Shown in pieces: positions 1-9,122 of a stretch of DNA of 64,000 nt. Source of the DNA: Aliivibrio_A sp016764915 (lineage in GTDB: Bacteria > Pseudomonadota > Gammaproteobacteria > Enterobacterales > Vibrionaceae). The stretch is from contig OZ245057.1 in NCBI GenBank assembly GCA_965224595.1, positions 1,116,001 through 1,180,000 on the forward strand. Reading direction: 5' to 3'. The notes beneath the pieces were generated by a model, which ran no database searches, had not been told where the DNA came from, and saw nothing but the letters and a program-made list of their open reading frames with translations. How positions within the stretch are numbered: the first letter of the stretch is position 1; each line of letters starts with the position of its first letter. Position numbers and translations under genes: made by a program.

Positions 1-113
1 AGATCAACCTTTACGGATTTTTACATTACATCACATTATCTTACCTCTGTTGCTATATACTGACATTATATAAGTAGTTGCTAATATTCATAGTTAACCA
101 TAAGGGCATGATA

Positions 114-1436
114 ATGGCAGGATATACTTGGTTACATAGGGCTTTGTTTATCCCTCCTGTTTTGTTAGGTGTTGCCATACTGATTATGGCTCCAGGAATG
201 AAAACAGAGCCTCCAAAAGCTGACAGTACAGTTGGGAAAAAAGTTGTTCGAGTTTTGACAATTACGCCAAGAAAGGTACAACCTTCGGCTGTTGGGTATG
301 GACATACAGAGCCATCTCAGAGCTGGGAAGCGCAATCTGAACTTGATGGCGCAGTGGTCTGGGTATCTGAGCAGTTTAAAACCGGTACTATTATTAAAAA
401 AGGCAATGAGATTCTCAAGTTGGATCCCTCCTCTTACCAACTCACTATTGCCGGCCTGAATGCGCAGTTAGAAGTGTTAATCCTTACTGATAAAACCATT
501 ATTGAGTCACTGAAAATTGCAGAGAAAGATTTTCTGGTGCAAAAATCTGATTATGATCGCTCCATGAAGCTAAGTGAGACAGGGTATATATCAAGAACGG
601 AAAAGGATAAAGCGACAAGAGCGCTCCTTAGCAGCCAGCAACAACTGCAAACTCAGAAAAACAATCTGGCCATTAACAAAGCACAACACCAGGTGCTTCA
701 GACGGAACTTGCTCTTGCAAAAAGAGATCTTGAGCAGACTGTTATTAAAGCCCCTTATGACATCCGGATTACAGAAAAGCAGGTTGGTCTGGCGGAGTAC
801 GTCAACAAAGGTCAACTGATGTTAAAGGCCGATGGTATCGCAGTTGTTGAAGTTAGGGCTCAGTTTTCACTCGGTAAGATGCGCCCACTGCGTAGTGCAA
901 CCACGCTAAGAGCTATGGATAATAATGTTCACGCGAATCTGGAGGCCATCGTTGAGCTCCAAGCAGGTGACAGACTGATAGCGTGGCAAGGGAAGGTCAA
1001 CCGCTCCGGAGGTAAGATTGATGCCCAAACCCAAAGTCAGAGTATCGTCGTACAGATCGATGGGCCATATAATCAGGCTGTGCCGGGTAAAAAGCCGCCA
1101 CTCATCCGCGATACCTTCGTGAAAGTAACACTCAAAGCACCAGTTATTAATGAACAGATACTGTTACCCATAAACGCGATTCACAACGATAAAGTATATG
1201 TAATTAAAGATAAAAAACTGATGATTAAGCCGGTAACGGTCGACTTTGTGCAGGGGCAGATAGCGGTCATCAAGTCCGGTATTGAAAAGGATGATGTGGT
1301 GGTTCTCAGTAAGCTTTCCCCTGCTGTTGAAGGTATGTCGCTAAAGCCACAATCGGATGAAAAGATAAATAAATGGCTAGATAAAGAGAGTGGATTTAAG
1401 ACCAATAAATTGAAGGAAAGTGAGGCTAAATTATGA
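114..1436 (+). CDS. RND efflux periplasmic adaptor (membrane fusion protein)
   Basis: HlyD/AcrA-type adaptor that would link the inner-membrane pump encoded next to an outer-membrane channel. An N-terminal hydrophobic anchor (about residues 5-25) is followed by a biotinyl-lipoyl-like region, a coiled-coil hairpin rich in Leu, Gln and Lys (about 130-220) and beta-barrel domains. The frame is open upstream to a TTG at 78, and an ATG lies at 108, but the AAGG at 102-105 is correctly spaced for the ATG at 114. The stop overlaps the next start (ATGA, 1433-1436), showing translational coupling. Substrate unknown; no outer-membrane factor gene is adjacent. Confidence 0.9.
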   Translation: MAGYTWLHRALFIPPVLLGVAILIMAPGMKTEPPKADSTVGKKVVRVLTITPRKVQPSAVGYGHTEPSQSWEAQSELDGAVVWVSEQFKTGTIIKKGNEILKLDPSSYQLTIAGLNAQLEVLILTDKTIIESLKIAEKDFLVQKSDYDRSMKLSETGYISRTEKDKATRALLSSQQQLQTQKNNLAINKAQHQVLQTELALAKRDLEQTVIKAPYDIRITEKQVGLAEYVNKGQLMLKADGIAVVEVRAQFSLGKMRPLRSATTLRAMDNNVHANLEAIVELQAGDRLIAWQGKVNRSGGKIDAQTQSQSIVVQIDGPYNQAVPGKKPPLIRDTFVKVTLKAPVINEQILLPINAIHNDKVYVIKDKKLMIKPVTVDFVQGQIAVIKSGIEKDDVVVLSKLSPAVEGMSLKPQSDEKINKWLDKESGFKTNKLKESEAKL

Positions 1437-4400
1437 TCGCTTTCTTTGTTCGCCATGCTACTGGCTCGAATGTGCTGATGATTGCGATTTTACTGTTAGG
1501 AGTATTCGCGCTGCCAAAGTTGCAAAAAGACACATTTCCCGTTATACCGACCAAGAACATTGAGGTGCGTATCAGCTATCCGGGGGCATCGCCTTCAGAA
1601 GTGATTGAAGAAGTCTGTTACCCGCTGGAAGAGTCATTAGACAAGCTCAGTGGAATTAAAGAGCTACGTTGTGATGCTAGAGAAAATTTGGCGATTGCTA
1701 ATGTCGAAATCAACAACGGAGAAGATATTGATACACTGACTGCCGATATCCAACAACAGGTCAACGCCATTAATGATTTCCCCGCTCGTGTTGAGCAGAT
1801 AACGGTGAGCAAGTTGGATAGAGTGGCCAGTGTTGTCAGCGTGGCTATCAGCGGTAATATGTCGGATCAAGACCTCTACCTCTATGCTCAACAAGTAAAA
1901 CAGAAACTTAAAGCCAACCCATTAGTGGCGCAAGTGACGGTGAGTGGCTTCTCAGATCAAGAGATAGAGATCCGAGTCTCTCAATGGAAACTAAAGCAAT
2001 ACGGTTTGAGTATATCTGATCTTTCTAATCTGGTGCAGCAACAGAGTATCAGCACCCCAGCAGGCGTGTTTACCAATGATTTAGAAGCGATCAGTGTTCG
2101 TTTTGATCAGCTGAGCCACAGCGTTGAGGAATTTAAAAACATTGTCGTTAAATCTGGTGACTCCGGCACTCAGATTCGTTTGGGGGATATTGCCGATATA
2201 GAGCAGAGTTTTGCATCAGACGAAGAGCGGATCATATTTCTTGGGCAACGTGCTGCTCTGCTTCAGGTGTCTAAAACTTATTTTCAGGACACGTTGAAGG
2301 TAAAAGAAGCGGTAATAAACACCATCGACAAAGTTAAAGCACAAGCTCCGGCAGGGATTGAGTTTACGATTACTCAAGATTCCAGCGTTAATATTAAAGA
2401 GCGCATGAGAATACTAACCAGTAACGGAATTCAGGGGCTGGCGCTTGCCTTTTTGATGTTATGGGCATTCTTTAATATTCGCTTTAGCTTCTGGGTGACT
2501 ATGGGCCTACCGGTCTCTTTTCTTGGTGCACTATTCACCATGCACCTTCTCGGTTTTACATTGAATATGATGACTATGGTTGGATTGATCGTGGCTATTG
2601 GTCTTCTGATGGATGATTCTCTGATTATTGCGGAAAATATAGCGGCCAAAAGAGAGAAAGGGATACCCGCACTCGAAGCCGCTATTATAGGAACCAAACA
2701 GGTACTACCTGGGGTTCTCGCCTCTTTTGCCACGACCCTTATGGTGATCGGCCCTCTGATGTTTTTAAGCGGAAAAATGGGGGAAGTGCTGCGTTATATT
2801 CCTATCATTCTCCTGATTACGCTGTTGGTGAGCCTGATAGAAGCCTTTCTGATTCTGCCATCACATTTGGCACACAGTCAGTCTGAACCTAGCCCAAATT
2901 CAGTTAGAGAGAAATTCATTGGTGCCTTTGAGACTGTAAGGGATAAATACTTTGTTCCGCTCTCTATTAAAGCGATGAAAGCGCCCTATTTTACGCTTGG
3001 TATTCTCGTCATGACCGTTATGATTTCTACCGCTTGTTTGTCTGCAGGTCTGCTGAAATTCAAAGCGATGCCATCATTGGAGAGCGATGTTCTTCAGGCT
3101 CGTATTCTTCTTCCACAGGGAAGCTTGCTAACTCAGACTGAAACGGTGGTAGAAAAGATCGCTGATGCTCTGGAAAAGATCAATCAGGACTATGCGGAGA
3201 AATACCCTAATTCAGAACCCTTGGTGAAGAGCAAAACCGTGTTGTTTAATACCAATATCGATGCGAATGAATCTGGCCCTCACATGGCAACGCTCAGCGC
3301 TGATCTGCTTCCCGCTCAGTCAAGACAAGTGAGTATTAAGGTTTTGATTCAGGATTGGAAAAAGAGAGTTGGGCCTACTGCTGATGTGGTGTCTCTTAAG
3401 TTTACGGATAAAGAGAGAGGCATCGCAGGAAATGGTATTGATATTCGGATTCAAGGTGACTCATTGGAGCAGCTTAATAACGTTAGTCGTCTTCTGATAA
3501 AATGGCTGAAGGGGTTCGATGGCGTGTTTAACCTTTCTAGTGATCTTCGTTACGGAAGAGATGAGATAAACGTTAACTTAAAAGATGAAGCGGGTATCAT
3601 GGGGATTAATGCGTCTCAGTTGGCACAAACTCTCCGCAGTGCAGTAAAAGGAAGCACTGATCTAACTGTTTTTCAAAATGGAGAGATTGTCGATGTCACT
3701 GTCCGATTGGATGAGTTTACAGATCAAGCAAGCCTTCAAGAGCTGAAAGATCTGATGGTGACAGCTTCTAACGGTACTCTGGTTCCGCTATCCAGTGTGG
3801 CCATCTTTGAGGCGAAACAACACTTCTCTAGAGTCAACCGGATAAATGGAATTAACACCGTCACAGTTCAGGGCAACATCAACACCCGTATCGCGAACGC
3901 ACGGGAAATTATGCAGCAGTTCTATAAAGAGTTTGTTCCGAACACGAAAAAGAGGTTTCCTGACGTAAGCTTTGTATCTCAGGGACAGGATAAAGAGAGT
4001 TCGGATACCGGTTCATCATTGCTCATCTTCTTTGCACTAGGTGTGGTAGGAATTTACCTTATTTTAACCTTTCTATTCCAAAGCTATAGCCAACCGATCG
4101 CAGTATTACTGGCCATTCCAATGGGCTGGATTGGTGTGGTTTGGGGACACCTGGGAATGGGGTTGGATTTGACTATCCCAAGCCTGGTTGGTTTTGCAAC
4201 TCTTGCTGGCATTGTGGTAAACGACAATATTCTTCTGGTTAACTTTATCAAGCAGAATATTGAGAAGGGTGTCAGCCTAATTGATGCGTGTAGTGATGCG
4301 GTTCATGATCGATTCCGGGCAATTTTCATTACTTCTTTAACCACATTTGCAGGATTACTACCACTGTTAACAGAAAGTAGCACACAAGCCCAATTTTTAA

Positions 4401-4534
4401 TTCCACTTATCGCGAGTATAGCGTTTGGTTTGATGTCAGCGACGCTACTGGCTTCTATCGTCGTGCCATGCGTTCTCCTTATTTTGGATGATCTAAAGAT
4501 CGCAAGGATCTACTTAAGAGTTGCATCAGACTGA
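1433..4534 (+). CDS. RND family (HAE1/AcrB-type) efflux transporter
   Basis: Proton-driven inner-membrane pump of 1033 residues, the normal length for the family. A first transmembrane helix near residues 12-30 is followed by a large periplasmic loop, a helix bundle at about 335-480, a second loop, and a C-terminal bundle. The Asp-Asp of transmembrane helix 4 is present (GLLMDDSLIIAEN), the proton-relay site in AcrB. It overlaps the adaptor gene by 4 bases, so the two form a pump operon. The divergence from AcrB leaves the substrate (drug, dye, lipid or metabolite) undetermined. No regulator gene accompanies it in the window. Confidence 0.93.
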   Translation: MIAFFVRHATGSNVLMIAILLLGVFALPKLQKDTFPVIPTKNIEVRISYPGASPSEVIEEVCYPLEESLDKLSGIKELRCDARENLAIANVEINNGEDIDTLTADIQQQVNAINDFPARVEQITVSKLDRVASVVSVAISGNMSDQDLYLYAQQVKQKLKANPLVAQVTVSGFSDQEIEIRVSQWKLKQYGLSISDLSNLVQQQSISTPAGVFTNDLEAISVRFDQLSHSVEEFKNIVVKSGDSGTQIRLGDIADIEQSFASDEERIIFLGQRAALLQVSKTYFQDTLKVKEAVINTIDKVKAQAPAGIEFTITQDSSVNIKERMRILTSNGIQGLALAFLMLWAFFNIRFSFWVTMGLPVSFLGALFTMHLLGFTLNMMTMVGLIVAIGLLMDDSLIIAENIAAKREKGIPALEAAIIGTKQVLPGVLASFATTLMVIGPLMFLSGKMGEVLRYIPIILLITLLVSLIEAFLILPSHLAHSQSEPSPNSVREKFIGAFETVRDKYFVPLSIKAMKAPYFTLGILVMTVMISTACLSAGLLKFKAMPSLESDVLQARILLPQGSLLTQTETVVEKIADALEKINQDYAEKYPNSEPLVKSKTVLFNTNIDANESGPHMATLSADLLPAQSRQVSIKVLIQDWKKRVGPTADVVSLKFTDKERGIAGNGIDIRIQGDSLEQLNNVSRLLIKWLKGFDGVFNLSSDLRYGRDEINVNLKDEAGIMGINASQLAQTLRSAVKGSTDLTVFQNGEIVDVTVRLDEFTDQASLQELKDLMVTASNGTLVPLSSVAIFEAKQHFSRVNRINGINTVTVQGNINTRIANAREIMQQFYKEFVPNTKKRFPDVSFVSQGQDKESSDTGSSLLIFFALGVVGIYLILTFLFQSYSQPIAVLLAIPMGWIGVVWGHLGMGLDLTIPSLVGFATLAGIVVNDNILLVNFIKQNIEKGVSLIDACSDAVHDRFRAIFITSLTTFAGLLPLLTESSTQAQFLIPLIASIAFGLMSATLLASIVVPCVLLILDDLKIARIYLRVASD

Positions 4535-4561
4535 TGACATTCGTTGAATACGATAGCTGAG

Positions 4562-5467
4562 CTATCTGTCCCAATAAGGTTTTTTTTGATCAAAATGTTG
4601 CTGAAGAAATTCAATAAACAGACGCGTTTTTGCTGGAACATGCTTTCGCTCAGTGAGCATGGCGTAAATCGCGTGTTTCGGAAGATGATATTCAGGAAGT
4701 AGAGCGATCAACTTGCCCTGTTTAAGTGCTTGCCCGACAATAAAGGTGGGCATCTGACCAATGCCTAACCCCGCTATCAACCCTTCGTAAAGCGCTTCAC
4801 TGTTATTGACGATGTAGTTTCCCTTCGGTACCACACTTACTGGCCCCTCTGGTCCTACAAATCGCCACTCATTACCTGCTTGGAAATAGGAATAGTTAAG
4901 GCAATTATGTGTGGCAAGTTCAGTAGGATGGCTGGGCATGCCGTGTTTGGCCAGATAGCTTGGTGAGGCGCACATAACACTGACACAAGGTGCGATGTGT
5001 TTAGCGATAAGGGATGAGTCAGGAAGTTTACCAATACGTATCGCAATATCGAAACTGCCTGAAATCATATCGACCACTTTATCATCCATCTCCATATCAA
5101 TCTGTATTTGAGGATGATCTAACAGAAACTGAGGAACCAGTGGCGCTAAGTGTAAGCGACCAAAAGCCATTGGTGCGTTAATCCGCAGTGTTCCTTGAGG
5201 ACTTTTCTGCAGCCTTGTAATGGCATCTTCACCTTCACTTGCGATGGTCAGAGCATTACGAGCATAATCAAAATAGTGCTCTCCAGCCTCGGTTAAGCTT
5301 AGGGACCGTGTTGTTCGATGAATAAGCTTAATGCCTAATTGGTTTTCAAGTTGATTGATGCGTTTACTGACTGCTGATTTTGTTACACCCAGTGATACTG
5401 CAGCTGCTGAAAAACTGCCGCACTCAACCACGGCTACAAATACGGGTATCGAAGTAAATATCTCCAT
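4562..5467 (-). CDS. LysR-family transcriptional regulator
   Basis: Standard LysR protein of 301 residues: an N-terminal winged helix-turn-helix (about 1-60, with the family pattern SFSAAAVSLGVTKSAVSKRI) and a C-terminal periplasmic-binding-like effector domain. It resembles the large group with the RTTRSLSLTEAG signature. It is transcribed divergently from the YdcZ pair, with 101 bp between start codons, the usual arrangement for a LysR regulator and its target. Control of those transporters is inferred from position. Effector unknown. Confidence 0.92.
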   Translation of the reverse strand: MEIFTSIPVFVAVVECGSFSAAAVSLGVTKSAVSKRINQLENQLGIKLIHRTTRSLSLTEAGEHYFDYARNALTIASEGEDAITRLQKSPQGTLRINAPMAFGRLHLAPLVPQFLLDHPQIQIDMEMDDKVVDMISGSFDIAIRIGKLPDSSLIAKHIAPCVSVMCASPSYLAKHGMPSHPTELATHNCLNYSYFQAGNEWRFVGPEGPVSVVPKGNYIVNNSEALYEGLIAGLGIGQMPTFIVGQALKQGKLIALLPEYHLPKHAIYAMLTERKHVPAKTRLFIEFLQQHFDQKKPYWDR

Positions 5468-5568
5468 ACTGTCAACTTTATCTCAACTGTCATTTCCTTA
5501 TCTGAATATTATCATCAATATGAAAACAATATAAGCTTCGATTCCATAATGGTTGAGAAGGAATAAAC

Positions 5569-6045
5569 GTGAATGTAAATTATGTAAATACGGCAATGGC
5601 GCTGATTGGCGGCGTTTTATTGGCTTGTATGATTCGCTTTAACAGTCAGTTAGCAGAGTTATGCTCACCTATGGTTGCTTCTTGGCTAGCACATGGCATA
5701 GGGTCTGTTTTTGCGTTGTTGTTGCTGGTGATCAGTCGCGTGTTGAGGAACCGGCACAATGGCAACAGAGAAGTGACACAGACACTTGCGCCAAGGTGGA
5801 GTTATTTTGGTGGTGTACCCGGTGCTTTAGTGGTGATAGTCGCTGCCATTACGGTGAACAGTGATATTGGATTAGCAGGCACGTTAGTACTTGGTCTTAT
5901 TGGACAGATTATTTTTGGCTTTATCTGTGATGGATGGGGGCTATTCGGTGTAGAGAAAAAGAGGGTGACGGTACAGCAGGTCAAAAAAGTCTTTCTCATT
6001 GTAGCGGGCAGCTTTTTAATTATCTTTTTTAGGAGTTCAATATGA
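5569..6045 (+). CDS. YdcZ/DUF606 family small DMT membrane protein, first of a pair
   Basis: A 158-residue protein with about five hydrophobic helices, matching the half-size DMT (drug/metabolite transporter) YdcZ family. It starts at a GTG preceded by GAGAAGGA at a good distance; a nearby ATG at 5573 is out of frame. The next gene encodes a second protein of the same family and overlaps by 4 bases, so a heteromeric carrier is likely. The upstream LysR gene is the probable regulator. Substrate unknown. Confidence 0.85.
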   Translation: MNVNYVNTAMALIGGVLLACMIRFNSQLAELCSPMVASWLAHGIGSVFALLLLVISRVLRNRHNGNREVTQTLAPRWSYFGGVPGALVVIVAAITVNSDIGLAGTLVLGLIGQIIFGFICDGWGLFGVEKKRVTVQQVKKVFLIVAGSFLIIFFRSSI

Positions 6046-6506
6046 TTTGGATGGTGGTGTTAGCACTAGGAAACGGTCTGTTAATTGGGTTATGTCGCGC
6101 AATCAATGGCCGATTAAGCCAAAGTAAAGGCGCGTTTTCGGCCTCTTTTTATAATCATTTAGTAGGGGCACTACTGCTGGTGTTTATGATTACGCTTTTT
6201 GGTTACTTGAACGTTGCAGAGACTTTAAGCTGGGGAGAAATCATTATGATTGATTGGCAAAATATACCGATAATGAGTTATTTAGGCGGTGTGATTGGTG
6301 CACTGTATGTGGCGATTAACAGTCATGTATTAACTCGAATTGGCGCACTAAAAACGGCGCTATTGGTTATTAGCGGTCAAATGGTAACTGGGGTTATGTT
6401 TGATGTTGTTGGGCAATCCTTTTTGGACTCAATTATACAGTTAGTCGGCGTCATTCTGATCATTGCGGGTGTCTACTGTGGTCAAACAGGCTCAAAAGCA
6501 AGATGA
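6042..6506 (+). CDS. YdcZ/DUF606 family small DMT membrane protein, second of a pair
   Basis: A 154-residue integral membrane protein with the same fold as its upstream neighbour (motifs GNGLLIGLCRAINGRLSQ and SYLGGVIGALYVA). The ATGA overlap with the preceding gene indicates coupled translation and equal dosage. Paired half-size DMT proteins are usually taken to assemble in antiparallel fashion; that is family knowledge and was not tested here. No substrate can be named. Confidence 0.85.
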   Translation: MIWMVVLALGNGLLIGLCRAINGRLSQSKGAFSASFYNHLVGALLLVFMITLFGYLNVAETLSWGEIIMIDWQNIPIMSYLGGVIGALYVAINSHVLTRIGALKTALLVISGQMVTGVMFDVVGQSFLDSIIQLVGVILIIAGVYCGQTGSKAR

Positions 6507-6556
6507 TAATAGCGACAGAGATTGCATTCATTTTAAAGATGGTTTAGTTTGGAGCT

Positions 6557-6631
6557 ATGACAATATTTAATGCTAGCTATAACGATTCATGTTGTTGCTG
6601 TAAATTCACATTTACGGCGGCTTTTACGTAG
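6557..6631 (+). CDS. Putative leader peptide with four consecutive Cys codons (cysS attenuator)
   Basis: A 24-codon ORF, M-T-I-F-N-A-S-Y-N-D-S-C-C-C-C-K-F-T-F-T-A-A-F-T-stop. Codons 12-15 (6590-6601) read TGT TGT TGC TGT. It lies 85 bp upstream of cysteinyl-tRNA synthetase and is followed by a terminator ending just before that gene. Four Cys codons in a row in a short ORF before cysS is the expected design of a ribosome-mediated attenuator sensing charged tRNA-Cys. A GGAG lies 2 nt before the ATG, closer than ideal. Too short for ordinary ORF calling. Translation is unproven. Confidence 0.75.
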   Translation: MTIFNASYNDSCCCCKFTFTAAFT

Positions 6632-6670
6632 TTATTTTTTAGCATATTCAATCAAAATAATTCAAGGCCG
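6618..6670 (+). promoter_or_regulatory. Predicted antiterminator pairing of the cysS leader
   Basis: CGGCTTT at 6618-6624 can pair with AAGGCCG at 6664-6670 (six Watson-Crick pairs and one G-U), which takes up the left arm of the terminator. The left strand begins about 17 nt after the last Cys codon. A ribosome stalled on the Cys codons would leave it free, and a ribosome reaching the leader stop at 6629-6631 would cover it. This geometry is inferred from the sequence by hand. Confidence 0.6.
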
Positions 6671-6704
6671 TTGATGTTCGCATCCACGGCCTTTCTGTTT
6701 TTTA
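6664..6704 (+). terminator. Intrinsic terminator of the cysS attenuator
   Basis: Perfect 8-bp stem AAGGCCGT (6664-6671) / ACGGCCTT (6686-6693) with a 14-nt loop, then a T-rich run to 6704. It ends only 12 nt before the cysS ATG and immediately precedes its ribosome binding site (TAAGGAG). It therefore cannot merely end an upstream gene without also blocking cysS, which supports conditional termination. Confidence 0.8.
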
Positions 6705-6716
6705 TAAGGAGCTAAA

Positions 6717-8090
6717 ATGTCCTCTTCTGTATTACAGGTTTTTAATACTCTGTCGCGTTCAACGACAGAGTTTGTCCCGATCAACAGTAAAAAAGTAGGG
6801 ATGTACGCATGTGGGCCTACAGTGTATGGCTTTGCGCATATTGGCAATTTGAGAACGTACCTGTTTGTTGATGTATTGAAAAGAGTCCTTTTGCTTAATG
6901 AATATCAAGTTGACCATGTGATGAACATTACCGATGTTGGCCATTTAGTTTCTGATGGGGATACGGGTGAAGACAAGATGGAAAAGGGTTCACGCGCAAT
7001 GAACCAATCAGCATGGGAGATAGCCACGTTTTTTGAAAAGGCCTTTTTTGATGATATGGAGAAGCTGAATATTTCCATGCCTTCTACTGTGTGTCGAGCC
7101 ACCGACCATATTCAAGAGCAAATTGATTTTATCGGTGATCTTGAATCTAAAGGGTTTACCTATAAAACTGACGACGGCATCTATTTTGATACCGAAAAAC
7201 AGCCAGAATACGGACAGTTAGCGCGATTAGACAAAGCGGGGTTGGTGGCTGGAATACGTGTGGACATGGCCAATAAAAAGAACATCACTGATTTTGCATT
7301 GTGGAAATTCAGTGGTGATGAGAAGCGACAGATGGAGTGGACAAGCCCTTGGGGAATCGGCTTTCCGGGATGGCACATTGAGTGTTCTGCAATGGCTGAG
7401 AAGTATTTGGGTAAGCAGTTTGATATTCACATTGGTGGCGAAGATCATATTCCAGTGCACCACACTAACGAGATTGCCCAGTGCCACGCCAAAAATGGTC
7501 ATGTACAGGCGAACTATTGGATGCACGGTTACTTTTTGAATTTAAACAAAGAGAAAATATCAAAGTCGGGAACGTCCATGTTACTTAGTGGTTTGGACGA
7601 AAGAGGATTTGAACCTCTGGACTACCGTTACTTAACCTTAACCAGTCATTATCGCAGTCAGTTAAGCTTTACTTGGGAGGGGCTAGCTGGCGCAAAAAAA
7701 GCGTTACATCGTTTGCGAGTAAAGATGAATGAATCTCCTACTGGCGGGGTTATTGACGAGGATTTCAAACAACAATTTATCGATAAGGTGAATAATGACC
7801 TCAATATGCCACAAGCGTTGGCGCTGGTGTGGAAGGTACTGGATAGCTCAATCAGTGAGGCTGATAAACGTGCCACCATACAGTTTTTTGATACGGTGTT
7901 TGGACTTGATGTCGATAAGTTGCCTGAGGTTACGATTCCGAATTCAGTTTATGAACTGGCAACGCAGCGGGTAGCGCTTAAACAAGCAGGGGATTATCAA
8001 CAAGCCGATAAACTGCGAGATCAAGTGTTAGCAATGGGGTACCAAATCAATGATACCCATGCAGGTGAGATCGTTATTACTCCTGTGTAG
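6717..8090 (+). CDS. cysS: Cysteinyl-tRNA synthetase, divergent type
   Basis: Charges tRNA-Cys with cysteine in the cytoplasm. The class I signatures are present: HIGN at residues 41-44 (HIGH motif) and KISKS at 280-284 (KMSKS). The Zn ligands are in place: Cys32 in ACGPTVY, the Cys of WHIECS, and His/Glu in VHHTNE. At 457 residues it is of normal length. Several stretches differ from the enterobacterial enzyme as I recall it, e.g. NITDVGHLVSDGDTGEDK in place of NITDIDDKIIKRANE, and the region after KISKS. It may therefore be a second or horizontally acquired synthetase. Expression is probably controlled by the Cys-codon attenuator directly upstream. Confidence 0.95.
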   Translation: MSSSVLQVFNTLSRSTTEFVPINSKKVGMYACGPTVYGFAHIGNLRTYLFVDVLKRVLLLNEYQVDHVMNITDVGHLVSDGDTGEDKMEKGSRAMNQSAWEIATFFEKAFFDDMEKLNISMPSTVCRATDHIQEQIDFIGDLESKGFTYKTDDGIYFDTEKQPEYGQLARLDKAGLVAGIRVDMANKKNITDFALWKFSGDEKRQMEWTSPWGIGFPGWHIECSAMAEKYLGKQFDIHIGGEDHIPVHHTNEIAQCHAKNGHVQANYWMHGYFLNLNKEKISKSGTSMLLSGLDERGFEPLDYRYLTLTSHYRSQLSFTWEGLAGAKKALHRLRVKMNESPTGGVIDEDFKQQFIDKVNNDLNMPQALALVWKVLDSSISEADKRATIQFFDTVFGLDVDKLPEVTIPNSVYELATQRVALKQAGDYQQADKLRDQVLAMGYQINDTHAGEIVITPV

Positions 8091-8136
8091 ATTAAATATG
8101 AAAACTATTAACGAGTAGGCAATAATTGTAGACAGC

Positions 8137-9009
8137 TTAATAAAAACTGACGGGCAGATAGAAATCTAATTCAAACCTTTCATCATGTTCAATAAAGTGA
8201 TTTCTGTGATAGTGAACATAAGCAGGGGTCGCTTTCATTTTAAGTCCTGATGTTGGTAGCCATTTTTCAAGAATTAGACTTAATTGAGGCAGCAGTTCTC
8301 CGTATTTTCCAGTGAGACGAAATACCGCATGTGTGCCCCCAGGGATAATCAATTGATTAATATGCCCTCTATTTTTAATGGGCTTATCGATGACAATACA
8401 GGCCACATATCGACATGACCTTAGCTCCACTACTGCTGGGTTAGAATGATGCAGACCAAACTGTTGTGAGAAATCACGCCCTTCATTGATCGCCCAGCTG
8501 TGCAGCTCAGACCACGCATTTTTGATTGAACGGCCATAACCTCGGTGGCGAACGTAAGCCGCATGCCGTGGAGGCACTTCGATAATTTTTGCTATAGGCG
8601 GGTCCTGATGAGAAATTCTTTGGTAGCTGGTGGCGATCTCATCATCAGATAAGTAAGGTTTGTCTCGGCCACTCATGTCACTGTTTCGCCACTGGCCTGG
8701 AGAGAGTGAAAAAAGGGTTTTAAACGCACGGCTGAATGAAGATACTGAGTTAAACCCTGCACTATGGGCAATATCCATCACAGTGGCCGTATTATCAAAC
8801 ATCAATTGATTAGCAGCATATTCGAGGCGTGTACGACGAATATATTGATGAATCGACTCTCCAACCACCTGTTTAAAAATTCGATGGAAATGTTGTTCAG
8901 AATAGGCCGCGCGTTTTGCTAATTCGCTGGCCAATAAATCGCGGCTAATATCTTGATGAATATAAAACAATACATCATTTATTCGAGAAGCTTGTTGAGA
9001 TTTAGACAT
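8137..9009 (-). CDS. AraC-family regulator with GyrI-like effector domain
   Basis: The N-terminal two-HTH AraC domain (about residues 10-105, with YSEQHFHRIFKQVVGES and the second helix FNSVSSFSRAFKTLF) is fused to a C-terminal GyrI/SbmC-type small-molecule binding domain (about 130-290), the Rob/BmrR-like architecture. The frame extends to 9084, but the ATG at 9009 (MSKSQQ) begins the conserved part and is preferred. It is divergent from a damaged aminotransferase gene 113 bp away, its possible former target. Ligand unknown. Confidence 0.88.
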   Translation of the reverse strand: MSKSQQASRINDVLFYIHQDISRDLLASELAKRAAYSEQHFHRIFKQVVGESIHQYIRRTRLEYAANQLMFDNTATVMDIAHSAGFNSVSSFSRAFKTLFSLSPGQWRNSDMSGRDKPYLSDDEIATSYQRISHQDPPIAKIIEVPPRHAAYVRHRGYGRSIKNAWSELHSWAINEGRDFSQQFGLHHSNPAVVELRSCRYVACIVIDKPIKNRGHINQLIIPGGTHAVFRLTGKYGELLPQLSLILEKWLPTSGLKMKATPAYVHYHRNHFIEHDERFELDFYLPVSFY

Positions 9010-9122
9010 AAGATTAAGAGATAAAGAAAAGCATAAATAGACATTATGGATAGCATAAACGGACATGTATGAAATGACAATCAATAGTAGTCTTGTAAAA
9101 AATAGAACTGTTAGGATGATTC

